Source of the DNA: JAAYZX01 sp040770645
GTDB taxonomy: Bacteria > Actinomycetota > Thermoleophilia > RBG-16-64-13
Length of the DNA stretch: 64,000 nucleotides
NCBI GenBank assembly: GCA_040770645.1
Contig: JAXGIS010000001.1
Location: 186,001-250,000, forward strand
Direction of reading: 5' to 3'
This document shows positions 56,277 to 64,000 of this stretch, piece after piece. The notes under the pieces were generated by a model, which made no database searches, was not told where the DNA came from, and saw only the letters and a list, made by a program, of their open reading frames with translations. Positions within the stretch are counted from its first letter, which is position 1; every line of letters starts with the position of its first letter. Both the position numbers and the translations under genes were made by a program.

Positions 56277-56768
56277 GTGGTCGCTGATGACCAGGCCGAA
56301 CGGCTGACTCATGTGGGCGAAGGGGGCGAAGCCCGCATGGTGGACGTGGGCGGCAAAGTCGTCACCCGTCGCATTGCCCGAGCCGGGGCACGGGTGTGGA
56401 TGGCGCCCAAAACCATGGAGTTGCTCGTTCAGCAGGCGTTTCCCAAAGGTGACGTCCTCGCCGTGGCACGGGTAGCCGGTATCTTGGCCGCCAAGCGAAC
56501 GTCTGAACTGGTGCCTCTCTGTCATCCTCTGCCACTGGACTTGGTAGATATCCGTTTCACGGTGCGACGGGCCGACGCGGTGGTGGACATCGAGTGCGAG
56601 GCGCGCACGGAAGGCCGCACGGGAGTGGAGATGGAGGCAATCACCGGTGCCACCATGGCCGCCGTGACCATCTACGACATGTGCAAGGCTGTGGACCGCG
56701 GTATGTTGATCGGTGATATCCGGCTCTTGGAGAAGACGGGCGGCAGGCACGACTACCGGCGGTCCTGA
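56277..56768 (+). CDS. moaC: Cyclic pyranopterin monophosphate synthase MoaC
   Basis: The second enzyme of molybdenum cofactor synthesis, making cPMP with MoaA. GGEARMVDVGGKVVTRRIAR at the start, TSELVPLCHPLPLDLVDI, EGRTGVEMEAITGATMAAVT and YDMCKAVDRGMLIGDIRLLE are the family motifs, with the catalytic Lys and Asp in the last. GTG 56277 is fixed by GGAGG at 56267-56271, which lies over the end of moaA. About 163 residues, the normal length. Confidence 0.95.
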   Translation: MVADDQAERLTHVGEGGEARMVDVGGKVVTRRIARAGARVWMAPKTMELLVQQAFPKGDVLAVARVAGILAAKRTSELVPLCHPLPLDLVDIRFTVRRADAVVDIECEARTEGRTGVEMEAITGATMAAVTIYDMCKAVDRGMLIGDIRLLEKTGGRHDYRRS

Positions 56769-56881
56769 CATCAATCGTCGCTAAGCGAGGTCGCACCGGC
56801 GGTGGCAGTGTGGTTCTCATGGGGGTGACGGCCCGTGATCATCCCGGTGGAAACCACAGTTGAATGGAAGGAGGCATGAGG

Positions 56882-57415
56882 ATGAGTCACCAGGGCATTG
56901 CGCGCATGCGGGCCGCCGTTGTCACCGTGAGCGACAAAGGCTACGCAGGCATTCGCGCCGACACGGCCGGCCCGACTCTCTGCGCCCTTCTGCGAGAGGC
57001 CGGAGCAGAGGTGTCGGATCCCGTCGTGGTGCCGGACGAACAGGCTCAGATCGAATCACTGCTGCGTGGGTTGTGCGACTCTGGTGCGCACGATTTGGTC
57101 TTGACTACAGGCGGGACGGGCTTGGCTCCGCGCGATCGCACCCCAGAGGCCACACAGGCTGTGGTGGAACGGGTGGCACCCGGCTTCGCTGAAGCCATTC
57201 GTGCCCGGTCCATGGCCGTAACGCCGCACGCCATGCTGAGCAGAGGCGTGGCCGGTGTGAGGGGGCGGACTCTGGTGATCAACCTATCGGGAAGTGTTAA
57301 GGCTTGCCGGGAGCAGTTCGAGGTGATAGCCGCTGCGCTACCTCACGCAGTGGAGACGCTGCGGGGCGAAGCCTACGAATGTGCCACGCCCGAGGAGACC
57401 GGGCTCAGCCGGTGA
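56882..57415 (+). CDS. mog: Molybdopterin adenylyltransferase MogA/MoaB family
   Basis: The enzyme activates molybdopterin by adenylation before molybdenum insertion. AAVVTVSDKGYAGIRADTAG, VVPDEQAQIESLLRGL, the signature LTTGGTGLAPRDRTPEAT, and VRGRTLVINLSGSVKACRE are visible. ATG 56882 is seven bases after AAGGAGG (56868-56874); the ATGs at 56864 and 56876 are upstream of or too near this site. 177 residues. The 3' end overlaps the convergent diguanylate cyclase gene by 11 bases. Confidence 0.93.
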   Translation: MSHQGIARMRAAVVTVSDKGYAGIRADTAGPTLCALLREAGAEVSDPVVVPDEQAQIESLLRGLCDSGAHDLVLTTGGTGLAPRDRTPEATQAVVERVAPGFAEAIRARSMAVTPHAMLSRGVAGVRGRTLVINLSGSVKACREQFEVIAAALPHAVETLRGEAYECATPEETGLSR

Positions 57416-58469
57416 GTTGGCCGCCGGCGGTCACATTGCCGCCGCGGTTCTTGGCTGCCTTGAGGCGGTAGAGGCTGGCGTCGGCCTCTTGAAGCAGATG
57501 CTCAGAGTCGGTGCCGTCTTCAGGGCACGAAGCGCTGCCTACCGTGACCTCCAACGTCAACAGGGAGTGGTCGATCTTGAGCTTGGTCTTCTGGAGTGAA
57601 GCCGATATGCGTTCGGCTACGATTTCCACCACCCGCTTCTCGGTTTCGGGCATGAGTATCACGAACTCGTCGCCCCCATAGCGGCAGGCGAAGTCGACGT
57701 CGCGGATGCTGTTTCGCATCAAGGTGGCTATGTGCCGTAGGGCGGCATCCCCCGTAGCGTGCCCGTAGGTGTCGTTGAGCCACTTGAGATTGTCCACGTC
57801 CAGCATGATGATGGAGAATGGGTGGTGGTAGCGTTTGAAGATCTCCACGTGCCGCTCCAGCTCACGCATGAGGTATCTTCGATTGAAAAGGTCTGTCAGT
57901 GCATCTGTATGGGCCATGCGATCCAGTTCCGAGTTGGCCCGTGCGTAGCAAGCCTCAGCCGCAGCCATAGATACGCCGGTCAGGGCGCGGCGCAGGCGCA
58001 TTATCAGGCGAAGCAGATCGCGATCGTCACGCCGGAAGGCTCCGATCATCATTTCCCAGATGGAATCCTCCAGAGCCTGCATGCTGCGGGCCACGGCCAT
58101 GAGATCAGAGGATCGGCCCGATCCGACCAAGCCCAACGTGGCGGACTTCTCGTAGTAGAGCCCGCCGGGCTCGAACTCGATGAGCGCTCGGTCGTCGTGG
58201 AGGGCGGTGGCCAATCCCTCGAGGACGTCAACAGATGCGCGAATGCTGGTCTGGGTGGGGAAGGACTCGAGGGTGGCCAGATCCTCGATCTCATCGATGA
58301 TCTTCGCCAACCATCCTTTGGCGATCTGAAGGCGGTGCTCGGTCAGTAGGCTCTCGGCCTTGCGGCTGAGTGGGTCGCCGTTGAGGGGCGCTGAGTCCTG
58401 GTGTCTGTGATTGTTGATCACGACTCCCCTCGGGTCGCAGGAGCGATTGGTGTCTTTGATTCCTGACAT
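57405..58469 (-). CDS. Diguanylate cyclase with N-terminal helical sensor region
   Basis: A 354-residue enzyme making cyclic di-GMP from GTP. The C-terminal GGDEF domain begins MAHTDALTDLFNRRYLMREL and contains the intact active site RYGGDEFVIL. The product-inhibition I-site RDVD lies five residues before it. The N-terminal 185 residues are helical without membrane segments (RLQIAKGWLAKIIDEIEDL, VDVLEGLATALHDDRALIEF), so it is probably a cytosolic sensor of unknown input. It is divergent from the GT4 gene and converges with mog. Confidence 0.92.
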   Translation of the reverse strand: MSGIKDTNRSCDPRGVVINNHRHQDSAPLNGDPLSRKAESLLTEHRLQIAKGWLAKIIDEIEDLATLESFPTQTSIRASVDVLEGLATALHDDRALIEFEPGGLYYEKSATLGLVGSGRSSDLMAVARSMQALEDSIWEMMIGAFRRDDRDLLRLIMRLRRALTGVSMAAAEACYARANSELDRMAHTDALTDLFNRRYLMRELERHVEIFKRYHHPFSIIMLDVDNLKWLNDTYGHATGDAALRHIATLMRNSIRDVDFACRYGGDEFVILMPETEKRVVEIVAERISASLQKTKLKIDHSLLTLEVTVGSASCPEDGTDSEHLLQEADASLYRLKAAKNRGGNVTAGGQLTG

Positions 58470-58564
58470 CAGTCTACATTATCGGCCGTGGGGGTTGGGA
58501 ACATTAGCTCTGATAGAATCCTTCACGCAGTGCGACGGTAGGTCTTGCGCACAGGAGCGGGATA

Positions 58565-59677
58565 ATGCGAATCGGGTTCGATGCGCGAACGCTGGACTGG
58601 GCCGGGGTCGGCACGTACTCGCGTAACCTCTTGCAGCAGTACGGGAGCATGGAGCTCGAACTCGTGGTCTTCTGCCGGGATCAGATGCAGGATCTGATCC
58701 CGGTGTCAGACAACCTGCGCCTAGTAGGCACCGACATCCCCCTTGACTCCGCGTCGGGTGGGCGCCGATTCTCTGCGCTCGCGGCCAAGTACGCCATCGA
58801 TCTGCTGCATGTGCCCTGCTATCTCACGCCGCAAGATCCCCCTGTGCCGTTGGTGTGCACTATCCATGACGTGATCCCGCTCATTTACCCACGGAGCGTG
58901 CGTAGCCCCTTTGCCCGTTCCCGCTACCGCTCGCGTCTACTACAGGCTCTGGGCGATGCCGCGCGCGTGATCACCGTGTCACAGATCTCCTTATCCACTC
59001 TGAGCGTGTATGCGGGTGTGGACTTGGCCAAAGTGAGGGTTATTCACAACGGGGTGGCGGAGCAGTTCCATCCCATTCGCGATCAGGAGGCCCTGGCTCG
59101 GGTGAGGAATACATACGGCCTTCCCGAGTGGTTCGCGTTCTGGATTGGGGAATTTCGCCCTCACAAAAATCTCGTCTTCTTGGTAGAGGCGTGGCAAGAT
59201 ATTCGCCGGCGATTGCCCCAACCCCTGACGTTGGTCTTGGCGGGTCCGCAGGAAGACGCATATCGGGCGGTCAAAGCGGCTGCCGTCAGGAGAGGGCTTC
59301 AGTCGTTGGTTCATTTCCCCGGCTATGTGCGCAGTCAGGATCTACCCGCCGTCTACTCCTCGGCGGCGCTCTTCGTGTTCCCGTCTCTCTACGAGGGCTT
59401 CGGACTCCCGCCTCTCGAAGCCATGGCCTGCGGCACACCCTGCGTGGTCTCGAACTCCTCGGCTCTGCCCGAGGTGACCGGTCGGGCGGCGCTTCTTTTC
59501 AATCCCACCTCAGTGGAACAGATGGTAGATGCCATCGTACGTGTGGCGACGCAGCCGGAGGTGGCCGAATCGCTCCGGCAGGAGGGATTCCGGCAATCGG
59601 CTATGTTCAACTGGCGCACCGCCGCGGAGCAAACGCTGGAGGTGTATCGGGCGGCTCTGGCGGCTACTCCACGTTAA
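58565..59677 (+). CDS. GT4-family glycosyltransferase
   Basis: A GT-B glycosyltransferase of 370 residues. The start MRIGFDARTLDWAGVGTYSR is the usual glycine-rich loop; TIHDVIPLIYP, AARVITVSQISLSTL, KVRVIHNGV, WIGEFRPHKNLVFLVEAW and FPSLYEGFGLPPLEAMACGT (the EX7E motif) follow. It probably adds mannose or a related sugar to an envelope glycan. The frame is intact. The last 14 bases overlap the end of the convergent PRC-barrel gene. Confidence 0.92.
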   Translation: MRIGFDARTLDWAGVGTYSRNLLQQYGSMELELVVFCRDQMQDLIPVSDNLRLVGTDIPLDSASGGRRFSALAAKYAIDLLHVPCYLTPQDPPVPLVCTIHDVIPLIYPRSVRSPFARSRYRSRLLQALGDAARVITVSQISLSTLSVYAGVDLAKVRVIHNGVAEQFHPIRDQEALARVRNTYGLPEWFAFWIGEFRPHKNLVFLVEAWQDIRRRLPQPLTLVLAGPQEDAYRAVKAAAVRRGLQSLVHFPGYVRSQDLPAVYSSAALFVFPSLYEGFGLPPLEAMACGTPCVVSNSSALPEVTGRAALLFNPTSVEQMVDAIVRVATQPEVAESLRQEGFRQSAMFNWRTAAEQTLEVYRAALAATPR

Positions 59678-61080
59678 GAGAGAGCACCAACAAGAGATTG
59701 TGCTCTTTCACCCGCGCGATGAGTTCTGGAGTGACCTCATCTCCGGCTTCGGCTATGGCTTCGCCCGATGGGAGCTCCAGCCGGCGTAGGAGACGTTTGC
59801 CGAGCAGGAAGTGCCGAGACGAGGTCTCAGACGACACCGGGGCATGTTCGTCTCGTGCCTGTGCCGGGTTGCGGGTGGCGTGCCGTCGCCACGCTGATCC
59901 CCCGCGTCCCCCAATACCCGCGGCGCTTGCTCGCGGATGGGTTCGCCCGTGGGCGCAATCATTGGGTTAACCACGGGCGCAATGCTTGACTCCGTGCATT
60001 TCGCAGCCCGGGGGCGGAATCAGCCGTCTCATGGGGCGGAGATACCTCTGGAGGGGCGGAGGTGGCTGCGGTGAGAGCGGGAGCCGCCGCAAGCGGCGTA
60101 ACGCAGTCTGCATAATCATCAGATACCACTGCCAGGTCTTTACCCAGCTTCACCACGCAGGACAGCGGGAGTAGGAGCGAAGTGAAGTCACCGGCCGGCA
60201 GGACGGCAGGCACGAACTCCAGCCCCAAGACCGAACCCGTGACGGTGTCCACTGAGAGGTCGCAGATGGTGCCGACGGCCTTGCCCGACACCGTGACAGC
60301 TCTGGTGTTGGTTGCCGATGTCTTTCGCATGGCAAGCTTTTCCAAAGCAGGCTCTGAAGAAAGCGGTCTGATGGCCGAAGCGCTGGCTATGAGTACCGCG
60401 TGAGGCCCGATGACTTCGGCCGCCTCACGGGCCATGCTCAGTGGTTCGTAGAGGCCGAGATTGACGATGAAGCCGGCCAGTGCCAGGTTCTGTTCGTCGA
60501 TGATGAGCGCGTCCACTTGGCCGACAACGTCCGCCTCGTCTCGGGAGACGATCTGCAGGCCCACCAGGTCTGAGGCCAGTGCCGTTCGCGGTACAGTATC
60601 TTCGCCCAACGCTTGGGGGGACGTGATGATGACAATGTCGTCTCCCACCTTGAGTAGGCTGTCAGCAGGGATACGGAACGGCCCGCTTTCCTCTTCCTCG
60701 GGCTCAACTTGGAGCTCGGTTATCCTACCCGAGGCGTCATCTACGAGAAAACCGTCGATGACGCCCAGAGCATGTCCGGTGTTGGTCAGCACCAGGCATC
60801 CGACGAGTTGTATGTCTTTCTGCGCCAGTTCCGCGAGTTTGGGGGCTTCGCCTACAAGGACGGCGTCGGCCGCGGAGGAAATCACAACGGCGTCCATGCC
60901 GACGCTGCGAACAGCGGTGTAGGGGACCACTTTGCACTGGTACGCGTCCACATCGACTACCAGCGCGGCAACGGAGCCGGTCTCATCGTCCACGATCAAA
61001 TCCCGAACCGAACCCACAATGGAAGCCTCGTCCAGGCCCACCACCTCGAGCCCAAGGAAGTCTCTGTCGCTAAGCGCCAT
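59664..61080 (-). CDS. Tandem PRC-barrel domain protein, frameshifted near the 3' end
   Basis: A protein of about 470 residues made of four PRC-barrel-like units of about 70-85 residues: DFLGLEVVGLDEASIVGSVR, LVGCLVLTNTGHALGVIDGF, DLVGLQIVSRDEADVVGQVD and AVTVSGKAVGTICDLSVDTV. PRC barrels bind RNA, proteins or act in membrane-linked complexes; the role here is unknown. The frame stops at 59959, but another frame supplies a coherent C-terminal part (RHFLLGKRLLRRLELPSGEA, TPELIARVKEHNLLLVLSL) to TAG 59664-59666. The switch lies between about 59990 and 59860, in a Pro/Ala linker. ATG 61080 has GGAGG nine bases upstream. Confidence 0.75.
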
Positions 61081-61230
61081 GGATGGTGTCCTCCGTCTCT
61101 GCGTGGCATGCGGTGCAGTTGCTCGGCCCGGGCGTAGGGTACGCTGCCCGGCCTGCTGCCGGTGCGGCCATCTTAGCAGAAGCCCGCGAGGCAGAACGGG
61201 ATTGCGGCCTGTGGTACTCTGCGATGGATC

Positions 61231-62703
61231 ATGAAGGATTTGCGGGACTTCCTCCGGCTCTTGGAGGCCGGGCACGAGTTGGCCGTGATCGATGCGGAAG
61301 TCGATCCTGCCCTCGAGGTCACTGAGATAACGGACAGGGTTAGTAAGCGCGGTGGCCCCGCCCTCCTGTTCCGCCGGGTCCGAGGCAGCAGCATTCCTGT
61401 CCTCACCAATCAGTTTGGCAGCGAGCGGCGTATGGCGCTGGCTCTTCGTTGCTCATCCTTGGATGAGCTATCGCTCAGGGTGTCAGAGTTGACCGCACTT
61501 GAGATGCCGCAGACCTTTGGCGATAAGCTGCGTGCTCTTGGTCGGCTGAAAGAACTGGCCGGTCTCGCTCCCAGGATTGTCAAGGAGGGTCCCTGCCAGG
61601 AAGTGGTCCACCAGGGAGACGAGGTGGATCTGGGTAGCCTGCCGGTGTTGACATGTTGGCCGAGCGACGGGGGGCCGTTCATAACGCTGCCGGTGGTCTT
61701 CACCAAGGACCCACTCACGGGCAACCGCAACGCCGGTATGTACCGTCTGCAGGTGTTCGATGCGCGTACCACGGGTATGCACTGGCACATCCATAAGGAT
61801 GCGGCCGAACACTATCGGCGGGCCAAGGAGCGCCTGCCGGTGGCGGTGGCCATTGGGACCGACCCGGCGGTGACGTACGCCGCCACCGCACCGCTTCCCG
61901 GTGCCATCGACGAGATGTTGTTCGCCGGTTTTCTGCGTGGCGAGGGCGTGGATATGGTTCGCTGTCGCACCGTCGATCTGGAAGTGCCCGCTCACGCCGA
62001 AATCGTGCTGGAGGGCTACGTAGATCTCCAAGAGACACGTATCGAAGGGCCCTTTGGAGATCACACCGGCTTCTACTCTCCCGCCGACTCTTACCCGGTA
62101 CTCCATGTCACAGCGCTGACCCATCGCCGCGATCCCATTTATGCGGCTACGGTGGTGGGCATACCTCCTATGGAAGACGCCTACCTGGCGAAAGCCACGG
62201 AGCGTTTGTTCCTCCCCCTACTCAGACTGACCCTTCCTGAGGTTGTGGACATGGATCTGCCCGCGGCGGGGGTGTTCCACAACTGTGCCATCTTGTCGGT
62301 GCGGAAGGCGTATCCCATGCACGCGCGTACAGTGATGCACGCGGTGTGGGGAACGGGGCAGATGCAGTTCACCAAGTGCGTGATCGTGGTGGACGAGGGT
62401 ATCGATGTCCACGATTACCAGAGCGTGGCGTTTCACGTTTTCAGCAATGTGGACCCGGGAAGGGATCTCGTTCTCACCGAGGGACCTCTCGATGTGTTGG
62501 ATCACGGCTCGTCCCACGCCCGCTGGGGCTCCAAAGTCGGCATAGATGCCACTCGTAAGTGGCCCGAAGAGGGATACGAGCGTGGGTGGCCCGAAGAACT
62601 GGCCATGGATCCCATGGTTAGCGCCCGCATAGATGCTCTGTGGCCGCAACTCGGTCTAGAAGGGCTGCTGGGACCCTCGGCCCGCGTGGAGAGGCGTTCG
62701 TGA
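61231..62703 (+). CDS. ubiD: UbiD-family (de)carboxylase, probably in menaquinone synthesis
   Basis: A 490-residue prenyl-FMN-dependent decarboxylase. LRDFLRLLEAGHELAVIDAE opens it; PALLFRRVRG, NAGMYRLQVFDARTTGMHWH, KERLPVAVAIGTDPAVTYAA, EIVLEGYVDLQETRIEGPFG (acidic active-site region) and FTKCVIVVDEGIDVHDYQSV are typical. Being directly joined to a UbiA prenyltransferase (GTGA overlap) and followed by a UbiE/MenG gene it most likely decarboxylates a quinone precursor, as MqnL does in the futalosine route or UbiD in the ubiquinone route. No benzoate or phenol genes are near. Confidence 0.9.
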   Translation: MKDLRDFLRLLEAGHELAVIDAEVDPALEVTEITDRVSKRGGPALLFRRVRGSSIPVLTNQFGSERRMALALRCSSLDELSLRVSELTALEMPQTFGDKLRALGRLKELAGLAPRIVKEGPCQEVVHQGDEVDLGSLPVLTCWPSDGGPFITLPVVFTKDPLTGNRNAGMYRLQVFDARTTGMHWHIHKDAAEHYRRAKERLPVAVAIGTDPAVTYAATAPLPGAIDEMLFAGFLRGEGVDMVRCRTVDLEVPAHAEIVLEGYVDLQETRIEGPFGDHTGFYSPADSYPVLHVTALTHRRDPIYAATVVGIPPMEDAYLAKATERLFLPLLRLTLPEVVDMDLPAAGVFHNCAILSVRKAYPMHARTVMHAVWGTGQMQFTKCVIVVDEGIDVHDYQSVAFHVFSNVDPGRDLVLTEGPLDVLDHGSSHARWGSKVGIDATRKWPEEGYERGWPEELAMDPMVSARIDALWPQLGLEGLLGPSARVERRS

Positions 62704-63605
62704 GCTACAGCACGTTCATCATCCGGCTACCCCGCCTCTTAGCGTCCTTCGCGGCGTACACGCGTCTCTACGTGCGTTTGGTCAAGTTCGAGCACACCGT
62801 CTTCGCCCTCCCCTTCGCGTACTCGGGAGCGTTTCTGGCTCACCAACGTATCCCCGGTTTCTGGCGGATGTTCTGGATCACGGTGGTCATGGTTGCCGCG
62901 CGTAGTCTGGCCATGGCTCTGAACCGTCTACTCGACGAGCGCATCGACGCTTTGAATCCCCGGACTTCGGGCCGTGAACTCCCGGCCGGGTTGCTGCGGC
63001 GGAGCGAAGTCTGGGTCTTCTGCGTAGTTTCGTTGGCGGTTCTGGTATTCGCCACTTTCCAGCTGCCGGTGATCACGCGTTGCCTTTGGCCGGTTGTGGT
63101 GGCACCGTTCGTCGTATACCCTTTCACCAAGCGGGTTACTTGGCTGTGCCACCTGTTTCTGGGCTGCACTATCGGGTTGGGGCCGGTGGGGGCGTGGGTG
63201 GCCGTGACGGGCACCGTCGACTGGCGGGCATTTCTGCTCGGGGGCGCGGTTGCCCTCTGGATCGCTGGCTTCGACGTCATCTACGCTGGGTTGGACGTCG
63301 ATTTCGATCGGAGTCGCCATATCCACTCCATTCCGGCCGACCTGGGTTTGGAGGCCGCTGTCTGGTCCACGCGTCTACTGCACCTGGGGGCGGTCGGTCT
63401 GCTGGCAGCCACGGGCGTGGCCACCGGCCGCAGTGTCGTCTATTTCATTGGAGTGGGAGTGTGCGCCGCGATCTTGGGCTACGAGAACTACATCACGCGG
63501 GCGGGTGACCTGCGTAGGGTGGACTTGGCCTTCCTGACCATGAACGGAATCCTCAGCGTGGTGTTCTTCGTGTTCACTCTCGCCTCCGTTGTCGTAGAGA
63601 AGTGA
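62700..63605 (+). CDS. ubiA: UbiA-family prenyltransferase (MqnP-like)
   Basis: An integral membrane enzyme of 301 residues that attaches a polyprenyl chain to an aromatic ring acid. The first Asp-rich motif is ALNRLLDERIDALNPRTSGR, the second DVIYAGLDVDFDRSRHIHSI, with eight or nine membrane segments. GTG 62700 overlaps the ubiD TGA as GTGA. Together with UbiD it fits MqnP of futalosine-dependent menaquinone synthesis, which uses 1,4-dihydroxy-6-naphthoate; a 4-hydroxybenzoate acceptor is the alternative. Confidence 0.9.
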   Translation: MSYSTFIIRLPRLLASFAAYTRLYVRLVKFEHTVFALPFAYSGAFLAHQRIPGFWRMFWITVVMVAARSLAMALNRLLDERIDALNPRTSGRELPAGLLRRSEVWVFCVVSLAVLVFATFQLPVITRCLWPVVVAPFVVYPFTKRVTWLCHLFLGCTIGLGPVGAWVAVTGTVDWRAFLLGGAVALWIAGFDVIYAGLDVDFDRSRHIHSIPADLGLEAAVWSTRLLHLGAVGLLAATGVATGRSVVYFIGVGVCAAILGYENYITRAGDLRRVDLAFLTMNGILSVVFFVFTLASVVVEK

Positions 63606-63611
63606 CGGGGC

Positions 63612-64000
63612 GTGTTCCAGACGATCAATGCGCTGCCGGAGCCGAAGCGGGTGCAGTCGATGTTCAACGACATAGCTCACTCGTACGATCGTTTGAACTC
63701 GCTCATGACTGCGGGGTTGCATCGCAACTGGCGAGATTTGGCCGTCATGCTCTCGCGTGTGGAGGAGGGATCGGCCGCACTGGATGTCTGTTGCGGGACG
63801 GGCGATCTGGCCTTTGCTTTGAAGCAGGCGGTAGGTCCCACCGGTCGCGTGGTGGGTCTCGATTTCTCAGTGGACATGCTGACCGTAGCCCGAGAGAAGT
63901 GTGGGCGCAATCAGCTTTGGGTGAAGTTCGTGCTGGGGGACGCACTGGCCCTACCGTTTGCGGACGCGTCGTTTGACGCCTGTACGGTGGGCTTCGGTAT
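63612..64000 (+). CDS. menG: UbiE/MenG quinone C-methyltransferase, 5' part (runs off the window)
   Basis: From GTG 63612 an open frame runs to the window end (129 complete codons). It reads VQSMFNDIAHSYDRLNSLMT and GLHRNWRD, both typical of demethylmenaquinone methyltransferase, and then the SAM-binding loop LDVCCGTGDLAFALKQ, VVGLDFSVDML and ALPFADASFDACTVGFG. It methylates the quinone ring in the last step of menaquinone or ubiquinone synthesis. It begins six bases after the ubiA stop, in the same operon. Confidence 0.92.
   Translation, partial: MFQTINALPEPKRVQSMFNDIAHSYDRLNSLMTAGLHRNWRDLAVMLSRVEEGSAALDVCCGTGDLAFALKQAVGPTGRVVGLDFSVDMLTVAREKCGRNQLWVKFVLGDALALPFADASFDACTVGFG

Overview
The window is a gene-dense stretch of a high-GC, Gram-positive-type chromosome, most likely from a deep-branching member of the Actinomycetota. 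Supporting signs are an HspR-type dnaK-hsp20-grpE-dnaJ-hspR heat-shock cluster with a HAIR-like operator, an actinobacterial-type inositol-3-phosphate synthase next to a CDP-alcohol phosphotransferase and a PimA-like glycosyltransferase (phosphatidylinositol lipids), many GTG/TTG starts, and secreted proteins carrying SLH (S-layer homology) domains. Two radical SAM enzymes, molybdenum cofactor genes and a UbiD/UbiA/UbiE-type quinone block fit an anaerobic or facultative life style, but this is inference. No phage, transposase, CRISPR array or restriction system was seen.

Layout. 1-7.6 kb: end of a BioY-like gene, uppP, an SLH polysaccharide deacetylase, a lipoprotein HtrA protease, acylphosphatase, pcm, a DUF4126 membrane protein, an aminotransferase and ddl. 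7.8 kb: tRNA-Arg(CCU). 8-16.6 kb: envelope genes (O-antigen-ligase-like protein, zinc-ribbon DUF4282 protein, CAP-SLH protein, UDP-glucose dehydrogenase, amidase). 16.6-24.2 kb: an ABC exporter, a cysteine-less glutamine amidotransferase homologue, a HerA-like ATPase, a D-amino-acid aminotransferase and azlCD. 24.5-29.3 kb: a HAD phosphatase, two radical SAM proteins, ArfB and a degenerate M23-like protein. 29.4-36.9 kb: an AI-2E-family protein, the phosphatidylinositol/PimA-like block, a PHP protein, a UDG-like Fe-S protein and an RlmD-type methyltransferase. 37-47.5 kb: clpB, a bifunctional PBP and the dnaK cluster. 47.6-53.8 kb: an FmdB-type protein behind a CIRCE element, a degenerate EAL protein, a SurE-HAD fusion, ligA and an orphan CpaF-like ATPase. 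54-57.4 kb: mobAB, moaA, moaC, mog. 57.4-64 kb: a diguanylate cyclase, a GT4 glycosyltransferase, a tandem PRC-barrel protein, then ubiD, ubiA and the start of ubiE/menG.

The most important caveat is sequence integrity. At least thirty apparent single-base indels break genes that should be intact (dnaK, dnaJ, clpB, moaA twice, ugd, pcm, rlmD), and even the tRNA lacks one base of its anticodon arm. Several fall in short homopolymers where restoring one base repairs the frame. The breaks cluster at about 8-17 kb and 19.5-22 kb. I read them mainly as sequencing or assembly error and give reconstructed spans for the affected genes.

The genes work together in four visible themes: cell-envelope building and remodelling (uppP, ddl, PBP, amidase, deacetylase, SLH proteins, ugd, glycosyltransferases, PI lipids), protein quality control (HtrA, ClpB, DnaK system, Hsp20, Pcm, ArfB) with two heat-shock operator types, molybdenum cofactor synthesis, and quinone synthesis at the right edge.
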